From the NCBI RefSeq assembly GCF_016107325.1, contig NZ_RCVT01000003.1, forward strand, positions 186,001 to 250,000: DNA of 64,000 bases. Reading direction: 5' to 3'. Of this stretch, positions 43,851 to 52,831 are shown piece after piece (the stretch's first letter is position 1; each line of letters opens with the position of its first letter). Below the pieces are notes generated by a model. That model was not told where the DNA came from. It did no database searches and worked only from the letters and a program-made list of their open reading frames with translations. The DNA is from Sphingomonas sp. MA1305 (GTDB lineage Bacteria; Pseudomonadota; Alphaproteobacteria; Sphingomonadales; Sphingomonadaceae). Position numbers and translations under genes: made by a program.

Positions 43851-46444
43851 CCGGTCGGCTGCAGCCGCAGGTCGAGCGCGGCGAGGCTGGCGGCCAGTTC
43901 GTCGTTGCGGAACGGCTTGCTGAGCCGCGCCATGCCGGGATCGATGCCGTGCGTTTCGGCATAGCCGGAGACGATCAGCGTCTTTAGCCCCGGCTGCCGC
44001 GCGATCAGTTCGCGCACGAGCTGCGCGCCGCTGATCCCGGGCATCAGATGGTCGGTGATCAAGATGTCCGGCACCAGCCCGGCCTGCACCAGGTCCAGCG
44101 CCGCCGCCGCCGACACCGCCTCGACCACGGTATAGCCGAGGTCGCTCAGCATATGGGCGGTGCTGAGGCGAACGAGCTCCTCGTCGTCGACCAGCAGCAC
44201 CACGCCCGCACCGGCACGATGCGGCTGCGGCGGATCGGCCAGGGGCGTTGCGATGATCATGTCGCTGGGCGGCAGCCACAAAGCGACGCGCGTGCCGGCG
44301 CCCGCGACGCTGTCGATGGTCAGCCCGCCACCCAGCTGCGCGGCGAGGCCGTGGACCATCGACAGGCCGAGGCCGGTGCCCTTGCCGACGCCCTTGGTCG
44401 AGAAGAAGGGCTCGATCGCGCGCTGGCGCGTCGCATCGTCCATGCCGACCCCGGTGTCGGCGACCTCCAGGCAGACATAGTCGCCGGCGGGCAGCGCATG
44501 CGTCGCGCCGGCGCCGACGGCGCAGCGCCGCACGGCAATGGACAGCGTGCCGCCCGCGGGCATCGCGTCGCGTGCGTTCACCGCCAGGTTGAGCAGCGCC
44601 ATTTCCACTTGGTTGGCATCGGCGCGGGCCGGCGGCACGTCGTCGCCGACATCGATCCGTACCGCGATCGTCGGGCCGAGCGTCGAGCCGATCAGATCGG
44701 CCATGCCGTCGACCAGTTGCGACAGATCGACTGCGGTCGGCTGCAGCGGCTGGCGACGCGCGAAGGCGAGCAGCCGCTGCACCAGCGTCTTGGCGCGTTC
44801 CGCGGATTGCAGCGCACCGTCGATCAGCCGCCGCTCGCGCGCGGTGCCGATGCCCTTGCGCATCAGCATGTCGAGCGAGCCGATGATCGGCGTCAGTAGG
44901 TTGTTGAAATCGTGAGCGACGCCGCCGGTCAGGCTGCCCATCGCCTCGACCTTCTGGCTCTGTCGCAAGGCCTCCTGCGCGACCTCCAGTTCGGCGCGGG
45001 CCGCCAGTTCGGCGGACATGTCCTTCGCCTGGTGAAAGGCGCCGATGACGCGGCCGCTGTCGTCCCGCAGCGGCGTATAGGACATTTCCCAGGCCGGCGT
45101 GCCCAAGCCGGCGCGACCGAATGCCTCGGTCACCGTAAAGCTCTCGCCGGTCAGCGCGCGCTCCATCAGCGCCCGCATCGTCGCGCGCTGCCCCCCTTCG
45201 AACTGATCGGGAAAGACATCGCCGATGTTGGTTTCGAAGCCGTTGACCCGGCGGAATTCGCTTTGGTGCGCGGCGTTGAAGGCGACCAGCCGGCAATCGG
45301 TGTCGAAGGCGCAGATCGGCGACGTCGTCGCATCGACGATCGCATGGTAGCGGCGCAGCTGCGCGGTCCGATCGATCACCTGCTGCTCGAGCGAGCCCTT
45401 GAGGTCGTGCAGCGCCTGCTCGGCGCGCGTCCGCTCGACCGCCGCCTTGACCCGCTCGCCGACCTCCTGGACGAGCTCCTCCTCGCCGCTGGTCCACACC
45501 CGCGCGGTGGCGTTCTGCACCGCAAGCAGGCCGACCCATTCGTCCTCCTGGAACAGCACGACGTCGATGAAGGCGCCGACCTCGCGCGTCTGCAGGCCGC
45601 TGCGCGCGCCCTCGCTCAGCCGGTCGTCGCCGGCGACGTCGCGGACGACGACCGGCGCGCCATCGCGATAGGCGGCGAGCAGATCGGGGCCGAAGCTTTC
45701 CAGCGAATGGCGGCCGACGATCGACGACACGCCACGGGCATGATCGCGCTCGACGGTCATCCAGCCGCGGCTGGTGATCTCCGCATAGAAGACGCGGCTG
45801 GCCGCCATCTCCTCGCCGAGCCGCGCCGCCGCGAGCGCCATGATCGCGGTCGGCGTATCGAGCGTGCGCAGATCGTCGCCGAGCTTGAGCAGAAAGGCGG
45901 AGCGCCGCGCCGCGACGACCCGGTCCGTCGCATCGACCGCGACGCACAATACGCCGGCCGGCCGGCCCATGTCATCGACCAAGGCGGAGAAATCGAGGTC
46001 GAACCAGGCTGGTTCGGCCCGATCATCGCGTGTCAACATACGCTGTTGGTCGCGGTAGCGCAGCGCGCCGCCGGCACGGCATACGGCCAGCACGCGATCG
46101 TCGAAGCCGGTCTCGTCCGGCGTTCCATCGCCCAGCCAGCTGCCGAGCAGATGCGGATGCCGCCCACCGGCAAGCGGCACATAGGCGTCGTTATAGAGCA
46201 GCACGCCGGCATCGCCCCAGCGCAGTGCCATCGGCAGCGGCGAGCGGATCAGCGTCGCCAGGATCGTCCGCAACGCCGCGGGCCAGGCATCGATCGGCCC
46301 CAGCGGAGTCGCCGTCCAGTCGTGCCGGGCGATCAACAGGCCGCAGACGCTGGCCACGTCGAGAAAGCCCGGCGTTTCCGGCAACAGCACGACCGACGGT
46401 CCGCCAATCGACGGGTCGCCATGCGGGGGAAGGGCAGCGGCCAT
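43847..46444 (-). CDS. Hybrid sensor histidine kinase (PAS-GAF-PAS-HisKA-HATPase-REC)
   Basis: This 865-residue cytoplasmic sensor has no membrane helix. The order is an N-terminal PAS-like region (about 25-180), a GAF domain (about 190-335), a coiled linker, a second PAS (about 365-475) and HisKA. The phospho-acceptor His511 is in GGVAHDFNNLLTPI. An HATPase domain follows (AVNARDAMPAGG, VADTGVGM, GTGLGLSMVHG), and then a receiver with phospho-acceptor Asp798 in LITDHLMPG. HDFNN is typical of PAS-linked sensor kinases that feed a response regulator. No partner regulator is adjacent. The GTG at 46447 is an alternative start. Confidence 0.92.
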   Translation of the reverse strand: MAAALPPHGDPSIGGPSVVLLPETPGFLDVASVCGLLIARHDWTATPLGPIDAWPAALRTILATLIRSPLPMALRWGDAGVLLYNDAYVPLAGGRHPHLLGSWLGDGTPDETGFDDRVLAVCRAGGALRYRDQQRMLTRDDRAEPAWFDLDFSALVDDMGRPAGVLCVAVDATDRVVAARRSAFLLKLGDDLRTLDTPTAIMALAAARLGEEMAASRVFYAEITSRGWMTVERDHARGVSSIVGRHSLESFGPDLLAAYRDGAPVVVRDVAGDDRLSEGARSGLQTREVGAFIDVVLFQEDEWVGLLAVQNATARVWTSGEEELVQEVGERVKAAVERTRAEQALHDLKGSLEQQVIDRTAQLRRYHAIVDATTSPICAFDTDCRLVAFNAAHQSEFRRVNGFETNIGDVFPDQFEGGQRATMRALMERALTGESFTVTEAFGRAGLGTPAWEMSYTPLRDDSGRVIGAFHQAKDMSAELAARAELEVAQEALRQSQKVEAMGSLTGGVAHDFNNLLTPIIGSLDMLMRKGIGTARERRLIDGALQSAERAKTLVQRLLAFARRQPLQPTAVDLSQLVDGMADLIGSTLGPTIAVRIDVGDDVPPARADANQVEMALLNLAVNARDAMPAGGTLSIAVRRCAVGAGATHALPAGDYVCLEVADTGVGMDDATRQRAIEPFFSTKGVGKGTGLGLSMVHGLAAQLGGGLTIDSVAGAGTRVALWLPPSDMIIATPLADPPQPHRAGAGVVLLVDDEELVRLSTAHMLSDLGYTVVEAVSAAAALDLVQAGLVPDILITDHLMPGISGAQLVRELIARQPGLKTLIVSGYAETHGIDPGMARLSKPFRNDELAASLAALDLRLQPTG

Positions 46445-46535
46445 CACCGGTCCCTACCGCAAACCGGCCGAGCCGTTAAGTTGCATTGCGGACCGATCCC
46501 GGACCGGGATGCGGCCGGGCCGCATTGCCGTTTCG

Positions 46536-46820
46536 TCACCCGACCTTGACGCCTTTCCAGAAGGCGATGCGACCACGGATCGATTCCGCGTCCGGCTTGG
46601 GATCGGGATAGTACCAGGCGGCATCGCGGTTCTCCGCGTCGCCGACGGCGAGGCTGTAGTAATGGGCGATGCCCTTCCATGGGCAGACGCTGGTCGTGTC
46701 GCTCGGCTTCAATATCGACGCATCGACCGCATCCGCAGGGAAATAATGGTTTCCCTCGACCACCACCGTATCGTCGCTGCGCGCGATCAGCGTGTCGTTC
46801 CACCAGGCTTCGATCATCAT
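46536..46820 (-). CDS. DUF427 domain protein
   Basis: This 94-residue protein starts at a tandem ATG-ATG at 46820 behind GAGGTG; a TTG frame extends to 46851. The conserved block VEGNHYFPADAV leads to SVCPWKGIAHYYSL, and the protein ends with WYYPDPK and GRIAFWKGV. DUF427 is a small beta-rich fold of unknown biochemical role, often found in stress-linked operons. It follows the SDR gene on the same strand by 42 bases. Confidence 0.88.
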   Translation of the reverse strand: MMIEAWWNDTLIARSDDTVVVEGNHYFPADAVDASILKPSDTTSVCPWKGIAHYYSLAVGDAENRDAAWYYPDPKPDAESIRGRIAFWKGVKVG

Positions 46821-46862
46821 GCACCTCGTTGCGGGCCTGCCGCGTGTCAATTGGGGTCGGCG

Positions 46863-47735
46863 TCACGAGATCGGCACGCCGCCGGTCACCGCGATGACGT
46901 TGCCTGACATATAGCTGCCTTCCGCCGAGGCGAGCAGGACATAGGCGGGGGCGAGTTCCGCCGGCTGGCCGGCGCGACCGAGCGGTGTGTCCTGGCCGAG
47001 CGTTTCCAGCTCGTGCGGTGTCTTGGCGATCGGCTGGATCGGCGTCCAGATCGGCCCCGGCGCGACCGCGTTGACGCGGATGCCGTCGCCCGACAGCAGG
47101 TTCGACAGGCCGACCGTCAGGCTGGAGATCGCGCCCTTGGTCGCGGCATAGACGATCATGGTCTTGCCCGCGACCTTGGCCTGTTCGCTGGTCGTGTTCA
47201 CGATCGCCGCGCCCGGCTTCATGTGCGCCGCCGCGGCCTTGGCAAGGCGGATCATCGCGAAGACGTTGGCGGCGAAGGCGCCCTGCATCTCGTCGTCGTC
47301 GATGCTGTCGATGCCCTGATTGATTGTCTGTGCCGCGGCATTGTTGACCAATATGTCGATACCGCCGAGCTCACTGACGGTGCGCTCGACCAGCTGCACG
47401 CAATGATCGCGATCGCGAATGTCGCCGGGCAGCAGCAGACAGCGACGCCCTGCCTTCTCGACCCATTGCCGCGTCTCGTCCGCATCGCGCTGCTCGTCGG
47501 CGAGATAGGAGATGGCGACATCCGCGCCTTCGCGGGCATAAGCAATCGCCACCGCGCGGCCGATGCCCGAATCCCCGCCGGTGATCAGCGCGACCTTGTC
47601 GGTCAGCAGGCCCTTGCCGACATAGCTCTCCTCGCCATGATCTGGCTTGATCCTCATGTCCGCGACCAGGCCGGGGCGGGGCTGCTGCGGCTCGCCGGGA
47701 AAGCTGGTCGGCTGGCTGGTACGCGGGTCGGTCAT
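46863..47735 (-). CDS. SDR-family oxidoreductase (YghA/YhdF-type)
   Basis: This 290-residue NAD(P)-dependent dehydrogenase starts at ATG 47735. The N-terminal extension (QPRPGLVADMRIKPDHGEE) is typical of the stress-induced YghA-like group. The Rossmann motif is TGGDSGIGRA, then LVNNAA and NTTSEQ. The active-site Tyr/Lys pair is YAATKGA, and VNAVAPGPIWTP follows. It sits downstream of the fasciclin gene on the same strand and upstream of DUF427, in a segment that looks like a general-stress module. Confidence 0.93.
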   Translation of the reverse strand: MTDPRTSQPTSFPGEPQQPRPGLVADMRIKPDHGEESYVGKGLLTDKVALITGGDSGIGRAVAIAYAREGADVAISYLADEQRDADETRQWVEKAGRRCLLLPGDIRDRDHCVQLVERTVSELGGIDILVNNAAAQTINQGIDSIDDDEMQGAFAANVFAMIRLAKAAAAHMKPGAAIVNTTSEQAKVAGKTMIVYAATKGAISSLTVGLSNLLSGDGIRVNAVAPGPIWTPIQPIAKTPHELETLGQDTPLGRAGQPAELAPAYVLLASAEGSYMSGNVIAVTGGVPIS

Positions 47736-47863
47736 GGCGGTTCCTGTCGATCGAACGGGTGCCGAACGGCCCGCGACCGGGAACGTGCCATGCCGTCGTC
47801 GAAAAGCCGTATACCAGCCGATGGTCGGGGCGACGCCGACCTGGCCGCGTCGCCCCTGGACGC

Positions 47864-48412
47864 TCAGGGCATCATAACGGTGTCGATGACGTGGATCACG
47901 CCGTTCGACTGCATCACGTCGGCGATGGTGACGCGGCCGGTATCGCCCTTGCCGTCCATGATCGCCCAGCCGCTGCCCGACTTGCGGAACATCAGCGGCT
48001 CGCCCTGCACGGTCGTGTAGGTCGCCGTGCCGCCATTCGCCTTCGCCTTGGCGGCGATGTCCTTGGCAGTGATGCGGCCGGGGACGACATGGTAGGTCAG
48101 CACCGAGGTGAGCTGCGCCTTGTTCTCCGGCTTCAACAGCGTGTCGACCGTGCCCGCGGGCAGCTTGGCGAAAGCGGCATTGGTCGGCGCGAAGACGGTG
48201 AACGGACCAGGGCCGGACAGCGTGTCGACCAGGCCCGCCGCCTGGACCGCGGCGACGAGCGTCGTGTGGTCCTTGGACTGGGAGGCGTTCTGAACGATCG
48301 TCTTGGTCGAATACATGGCGGCACCGCCGACCATCGGATTGCTCTTCGCCATCACTCCGCCGGCGCTGAGCAACAGCGCGGCCGCGAACACCGGGCGCAG
48401 ATACCGATTCAT
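47864..48412 (-). CDS. Exported fasciclin-domain protein
   Basis: This 182-residue secreted protein has a Sec signal (RPVFAAALLLSAGGVMA). A single FAS1 domain carries both conserved blocks: FTVFAPTNAAFAKLPAGTV (H1) and the H2-type ending GVIHVIDTVMMP. The start at 48412 has GGAGAGACAGG. It lies 81 bases downstream of the anti-sigma gene on the same strand. In Mycobacterium tuberculosis the SigK/RskA pair controls fasciclin-type proteins MPT70 and MPT83, so the same regulatory link is plausible here. Confidence 0.93.
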   Translation of the reverse strand: MNRYLRPVFAAALLLSAGGVMAKSNPMVGGAAMYSTKTIVQNASQSKDHTTLVAAVQAAGLVDTLSGPGPFTVFAPTNAAFAKLPAGTVDTLLKPENKAQLTSVLTYHVVPGRITAKDIAAKAKANGGTATYTTVQGEPLMFRKSGSGWAIMDGKGDTGRVTIADVMQSNGVIHVIDTVMMP

Positions 48413-48493
48413 CCTGTCTCTCCTTACGCCGGAATGGCGCTGGCGACAGGTACGGCCGCACCGGCACTACGGATGCAGCGCCGCCCGATTTGG

Positions 48494-49177
48494 TCAGATC
48501 ATGCTGAGCTGTCCCGTCGCGACGACCGGTCCGGTCGGCAACGGGCCTGGCGAGCCGCCGATCGGCTCGATCGACACCGCCAGCGTCGTCGTCTGGTCGA
48601 TCGTCACGCCGCGAACGACGATCTGCGTGCGGCCGTCACGATGCAGCAGGCCCAGCGCGCGGGGCACGCCGTCGCGGCCAATCGCCCAGAGTTCGGCGTC
48701 CCGATCCGTCGGCACCGCCATCCGGCCAATCGTGCGCACCTGACCCGCGGCCCGGTCATAGACCGCCGCGATCGACGTCGCCTCGCCGGGTGCAAGCGTG
48801 GCGACGAGCGGGGCGTCGGGACGCGGCGCCGGGCGGGGCGGCAACGCCGCCGGACGGGTCAGCAGCGTGACGAGCAGCGCCGCGGCGACGGCCGACATGC
48901 CGCCGCCGAACCACCGCCAGCGGCGCAGCGTGCGGACGGCATCCCGATCCTGCGCCGGGTCCAGTGCGGCGAGGATCCGCTCCTCCAGCTGGGGCGGGGG
49001 CGCGACCTCCGGCACCTCGGCGAACAGGGTGGCGAAATGGGCGCGCCAGCGCGCGACGTCGCGGGCGAAGACGGGATCGGCGAGCAACCGGCGGTTGGCC
49101 GCTGCCCGTTCCTCGCCTTCCAGCACCCCCAACGCCAGTTCGGCGGCGGTCATGTCCGGATCGTCAGGCGTCGTCAT
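48494..49177 (-). CDS. RskA-type membrane anti-sigma factor
   Basis: This 227-residue protein has an N-terminal cytoplasmic anti-sigma domain (TAAELALGVLEGEERAAANR, split at the acidic turn). One membrane helix lies around residues 91-107 (GGGMSAVAAALLVTLLT). A periplasmic RskA C-terminal domain follows (TDRDAELWAIGRDG, IEPIGGSPGPLPTGPVV). Its start overlaps the sigma-factor stop by 14 bases. It should hold the sigma factor inactive until an envelope signal triggers release. Confidence 0.93.
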   Translation of the reverse strand: MTTPDDPDMTAAELALGVLEGEERAAANRRLLADPVFARDVARWRAHFATLFAEVPEVAPPPQLEERILAALDPAQDRDAVRTLRRWRWFGGGMSAVAAALLVTLLTRPAALPPRPAPRPDAPLVATLAPGEATSIAAVYDRAAGQVRTIGRMAVPTDRDAELWAIGRDGVPRALGLLHRDGRTQIVVRGVTIDQTTTLAVSIEPIGGSPGPLPTGPVVATGQLSMI

Positions 49178-49742
49178 CGAGACAGTCCCGGAGACGCCCC
49201 AAGCCGCGGCGAATCCAGCTCTTCACCGTGCCGAGCGGGACGGCGCCCCGGTCGGCGAGTTCGGCATAGGTCAGGCCGCCGAAGAAGGCGGCGCGAATCG
49301 CCTGCCGCTGCGAATCCTGCAGCTGGTCGAGGCACAAATGCAGGCGGCGGTCGGATTCCTCGACCAGCATCTGGTCGCAGGCCGATGGCGAGGGTTCGGG
49401 CAAGGAGGCGATATCTTCAACGCTCGTAGTATCGCGGATGGGATTGGCGCGCCGCCAGTCGATCGCGCGGTTGCGCGCGATCGTCGCCAGCCAGGTGATG
49501 GGGCTGGCCCGACCGGGTTCGAAGCCGCTCGCGCGCTTCCAGACCGAGACATATACGTCCTGCAAAACATCCTCTGCTGCAGTGCGATCACCACAGATAC
49601 GGAGGCAGATGCCAAAAAGCTTCGCCGCTGTCAGCCGATATACGCGAACGAAGGCAGCCCGGTCCTGCTCGCCCGTCGCCACCAAGGCTTCGACCAGCGC
49701 GTGGCGCGCGTCGTCGGTGCTCTCGGGCGCGCCATTCTCCAT
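49164..49742 (-). CDS. ECF RNA polymerase sigma factor, SigK-like
   Basis: This 192-residue extracytoplasmic-function sigma factor starts at ATG 49742. Region 2 is AAEDVLQDVYVSVWKRA and includes the core-binding and -10 recognition helices. Region 4 is LTYAELADRGAVPLGTVKSWIRRG, read as an HTH that recognises the -35 element. It is translated with its RskA-type anti-sigma. The fasciclin gene and SDR lie downstream, and the divergent ferritin-like genes upstream are candidate targets. Confidence 0.94.
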   Translation of the reverse strand: MENGAPESTDDARHALVEALVATGEQDRAAFVRVYRLTAAKLFGICLRICGDRTAAEDVLQDVYVSVWKRASGFEPGRASPITWLATIARNRAIDWRRANPIRDTTSVEDIASLPEPSPSACDQMLVEESDRRLHLCLDQLQDSQRQAIRAAFFGGLTYAELADRGAVPLGTVKSWIRRGLGRLRDCLDDDA

Positions 49743-49913
49743 GGCCAAGCGCTAACTAAAGTTAATGGTGCGGGCAAGCACCTGTCGCGCGGGAAAAGTT
49801 TTTTCACATTCGTGCATCCGCCGCATCCGCCGCTCCGTAGCTCGCGTGGGCGAAGTCTCGAGCTTCGCTGGCGGGACCGGGATGGCCTCGCCGTAGCAAA
49901 GGGAGACAGCCGG
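49743..49913. promoter_or_regulatory. Divergent promoter region between the sigma factor and the ferritin-like pair
   Basis: This 171-base region contains a T-rich stretch (gggaaaagttttttcacatt, 49791-49810) followed by CGTGCA at 49811. GGAAA and CGTGC are fragments compatible with an ECF promoter, but the spacing seen here is short. A TAAC-TAAA-GTTA dyad lies at 49753-49764, next to the sigma-factor start. The Shine-Dalgarno GGGAGA at 49901 serves the ferritin-like gene. Confidence 0.4.
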
Positions 49914-50870
49914 ATGACCCAGAGCGAACAACTGGTGGAGGCGCTGGATGCGCGCGTGACCCGCCGCAACGAACGACGCGAGCTGTTCCGCATGGTGCTG
50001 GGTGCGGCCGCGGTCGGTGGTGCCTTCGCTTATGCCGACGCCGCTTCCGCCCAGACCGCGCCGAGCGATGCCGACGTGCTCAATTTCGCGCTCAATCTCG
50101 AATATCTCGAGGCGAATTTCTATTCCTTCGCCGCCTTTGGCACCGCCATCAACAGCTCGCTGACCAGCGGCACCGGCACGCTGGGCAGCGCGACCGGCGG
50201 ACGGGCGGTGGCGTTCCAGGACCCGCTGGTCGCGCAATATGCCAAGGAGATTGCGCAGGACGAGATCGCGCACGTCGCCTTCCTGCGTAGCGCGCTCGGC
50301 TCGGCCGCGGTGGCGCAGCCGGCGATCGACGTCGGCACGTCGGCGACCGGCGCCTTCAGCTCCGCGGCGCGCGCGGCCGGTCTGGTCGGCACCAACCAGT
50401 CGTTCGATCCCTATGCCAGCGACAACAACTTCCTGCTCGCCTCGTTCATCTTCGAGGACGTCGGCGTCACCGCCTATAAGGGTGCGTCGCCGCTGATCTC
50501 CAACAAGACGTTCCTGGAAGCCGCCGCCGGCATCCTGGCGGCGGAGGCGTATCACGCGGCGATCGTCCGCACCGTGCTCTATCAAAAGGGCATTGCGACG
50601 CCGTCGCTGCGCACCAGCGCGGACGCCATCTCGAACGCCCGCGACAGCCTCGACGGCAGCAGCGACGACGATCAGGGTATCTCGCCGGTCACCATCAGCA
50701 GCGGCACCGCGTCGAACATCGTGCCGGTCGACAGCAACGGCCTCGCCTACAGCCGGTCGACGGGGGCGGTGCTTAACATCGTCTACCTGACCAAGGCGGC
50801 GGTCACCATGGGTGGCTTCTTCCCCGCCGGGGTCAACGGCTCCATCCGCACCAGCACGGCCCAGGCCTGA
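49914..50870 (+). CDS. Exported ferritin-like domain protein, copy 1
   Basis: This 318-residue exported protein has a twin-arginine-like signal (RR at residues 21-22, RELFRMVLGAAAVGG), cleaved after ADAASA. The ferritin-like domain shows Glu-rich helices: NFALNLEYLEANFYSFA with two Glu residues, EIAQDEIAHVAFLRSA with an ExxH pair, and FIFEDVGVTAYKG. EAYHAAIVRTVLY follows late in the domain. The C-terminus (NIVYLTKAA to GVNGSIRTS) is shared with the next gene. It is the ferritin-2 (DUF4439) type; metal binding is likely and a mineral store unproven. It is divergent from the ECF sigma operon. Confidence 0.88.
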   Translation: MTQSEQLVEALDARVTRRNERRELFRMVLGAAAVGGAFAYADAASAQTAPSDADVLNFALNLEYLEANFYSFAAFGTAINSSLTSGTGTLGSATGGRAVAFQDPLVAQYAKEIAQDEIAHVAFLRSALGSAAVAQPAIDVGTSATGAFSSAARAAGLVGTNQSFDPYASDNNFLLASFIFEDVGVTAYKGASPLISNKTFLEAAAGILAAEAYHAAIVRTVLYQKGIATPSLRTSADAISNARDSLDGSSDDDQGISPVTISSGTASNIVPVDSNGLAYSRSTGAVLNIVYLTKAAVTMGGFFPAGVNGSIRTSTAQA

Positions 50871-50898
50871 TCCGGCCCGCATCCCAGGGAGACAGACG

Positions 50899-51882
50899 AT
50901 GCACGACAATCAGGTCCTGACCGAAGTCCTCGCCGCGGCCGAACAGCGCCGTCACCACCGCCGCGCGTTCCTGCGCACCGCCGGCGCCGCCGCCGCGACC
51001 GCCGGCGTCGCAGGGCTGCTCGCGAGCTGCAAGGACGACAACAACAACGCCTATCAGCCGACGCCTTTCCCGACTCCCACGCCGACCGTGTCCGACGCCG
51101 ACGTGCTCAACTTCGCGCTCAACCTCGAATATCTCGAGGCGCAATTCTATTCGTTCGCCGCCACGGGAGCGGGCCTGCCGAACTCGCAGCTCAGCGGCAC
51201 GGGCACGCAGGGAACCGTCACCGGCGGCAAGCAGGTCGCGTTCAGCGACCAAACGGTCGCGCAATACGCCCGTGAGATCGCGGCGGACGAAGCGGCGCAC
51301 GTCGCCTTCCTGCGCAGCGCGCTCGGCTCGTCGGCGGTGGCGATGCCGTCGATCAACATCGACGGCGGTGCAACTGGCGCCTTCACCGCTGCGGCGCGCG
51401 CCGCCGGCGTGGTCGGCAGCACGGGGACGTTCGATCCCTATGCCTCCGACGAAAATTTCCTGCTCGGCGCATTCATCTTCGAGGACGTCGGCGTCACCGC
51501 CTACAAGGGCTCGATCGCCTCGATCAACAACAAGACCTATGTCGAGGCGGCGGCCGGTATCCATGCGGCGGAAGCCTATCACGCCGGCCTGGTCCGCACG
51601 CTGTTGTACGCCAAGGGCCTGCAGACGCCGACGCTGCGCACCGCCGCCGGGCAGATTTCGGACGCGCGCGACAGCCTGGATGGGCCGACCGACCTCGACC
51701 AGGGAATCGTCGGCGACAGCACGACGTCGAACATCGTGCCGACCGACAGCAACGGCATCTGCTTCAGCCGTACGCCGGGCCAGGTGCTCAACATCGTCTA
51801 TCTCACCGCATCGTCGACGACGAGCGGCGGATTCTTTCCGTCGGGCGTCAACGGCACCGTACGGCAGAGCTCGGGCGTCTGA
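50899..51882 (+). CDS. Exported ferritin-like domain lipoprotein, copy 2
   Basis: This 327-residue paralogue of the preceding gene has the same ordered blocks (NFALNLEYLEAQFYSF, EIAADEAAHVAFLRSA, FIFEDVGVTAYKG, EAYHAGLVRTLLY). It differs at the N-terminus: a clear Tat motif (RRAFL, residues 21-25) and a lipobox (LLASC) with Cys44, then an Asp/Asn- and Pro/Thr-rich tether. Copy 1 is therefore probably soluble and copy 2 membrane-anchored. The start follows AGGGAGA, 28 bases after copy 1. Confidence 0.88.
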   Translation: MHDNQVLTEVLAAAEQRRHHRRAFLRTAGAAAATAGVAGLLASCKDDNNNAYQPTPFPTPTPTVSDADVLNFALNLEYLEAQFYSFAATGAGLPNSQLSGTGTQGTVTGGKQVAFSDQTVAQYAREIAADEAAHVAFLRSALGSSAVAMPSINIDGGATGAFTAAARAAGVVGSTGTFDPYASDENFLLGAFIFEDVGVTAYKGSIASINNKTYVEAAAGIHAAEAYHAGLVRTLLYAKGLQTPTLRTAAGQISDARDSLDGPTDLDQGIVGDSTTSNIVPTDSNGICFSRTPGQVLNIVYLTASSTTSGGFFPSGVNGTVRQSSGV

Positions 51883-51920
51883 GCGGTTCTTCTTCGTTGC
51901 TGTCTACAGGGAGTTACGAC

Positions 51921-52772
51921 ATGCACACCAAGTTCCTCGGCCTGATCCCGGCCGCAGTCCTGGCGGCGATGGCGGCATCGCCCGCCGCCGCGCAGGACAT
52001 GAGCGCCGACCCGGAGCCGTACAACGGCGTCTATATCGGCGCGGCGGGCGGTTATGACGTCCAGCCCAATCCGGTGGGGGCGCGGCTGCTGTTCGACCGC
52101 AACCTCGACGGTCGCTTCGGCGACACCGTGGTCACCGCCGGCAACACCAACGCCTTTGCACCGGGCTTCTGCAACGGTGCGGCACGCGGTGCGACGCCGG
52201 CAGCCGGCGGCTGCCGCAACGACAAGGACGGTTGGGCCTATTACGGACGGATCGGTGCCGACACCCAGCGCGGCCACGTCGTGGTTGGCTTCGTGGGCGA
52301 ATTCGGCAAGTCGGAGATCACCGACAGCACCAGCGGCTATTCGACCACGCCGGCTAGCTACGTGCTGACCCGCGATGTCGATTACGAGGCGTCGATCCGC
52401 GGCCGTGCCGGCCTCGCCTTCGGCACGACGCTATTCTACGGCACGACCGGTGCCGGCTATGCCAAGATCAAGCATAGCTTCACGACCACCAACACCGCCA
52501 ACGCCTTCGCGCTGTCGGGCGACGACACCAAGTTCGGCTTCCTGGCCGGTGGCGGTATCGAACAGCAGATCGGCCGCCATTTCTCGATCGGCCTCGAATA
52601 TATGTACCACCGCTACAACGATAACGACTTCCGCGTCCGCGTGACCCAGGGGTCGGCGGCAGCGACCAATCCGTTCGTGCTCACTCCCAATACGGCTGGC
52701 ACGGACATCATCCGGTCTGACAACATCTTCCGCTGGCACAGCATGCGAGCGACGGCGGCGTTCCGCTTCTAA
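51921..52772 (+). CDS. Outer-membrane beta-barrel protein (porin/OmpA-barrel-like)
   Basis: This 283-residue protein has a signal peptide (PAAVLAAMAASPAAAQ) and alternating beta strands (NGVYIGAAGGYDV, VVVGFVGEFGKS, YEASIRGRAGLAFG, FGFLAGGGIEQQIGR, FSIGLEYMYHRY). It ends in a terminal Phe (ATAAFRF), as OMPs require. The layout is that of eight-stranded opacity/OmpA-like barrels. The ATG at 51921 follows AGGGAG and lies 38 bases after the ferritin-like genes, so it may be in their transcript. Its role is unknown. Confidence 0.88.
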   Translation: MHTKFLGLIPAAVLAAMAASPAAAQDMSADPEPYNGVYIGAAGGYDVQPNPVGARLLFDRNLDGRFGDTVVTAGNTNAFAPGFCNGAARGATPAAGGCRNDKDGWAYYGRIGADTQRGHVVVGFVGEFGKSEITDSTSGYSTTPASYVLTRDVDYEASIRGRAGLAFGTTLFYGTTGAGYAKIKHSFTTTNTANAFALSGDDTKFGFLAGGGIEQQIGRHFSIGLEYMYHRYNDNDFRVRVTQGSAAATNPFVLTPNTAGTDIIRSDNIFRWHSMRATAAFRF

Positions 52773-52785
52773 GCCTCTACCGATG

Positions 52786-52831
52786 CGGCCGCGTCGTGTC
52801 TTTCCGCGAATGGGAAGATGCGACGCGGCCG
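52786..52831 (+). terminator. Strong two-stage hairpin after the outer-membrane protein gene
   Basis: CGGCCGCGTCG (52786-52796) pairs perfectly with CGACGCGGCCG (52821-52831). Inside, TCTTTCC (52799-52805) pairs with GGGAAGA (52812-52818) with one G-T wobble. It begins 14 bases after the stop codon. No T-run follows, so it may stop transcription with Rho or protect the 3' end rather than act as a simple intrinsic terminator. Confidence 0.6.
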
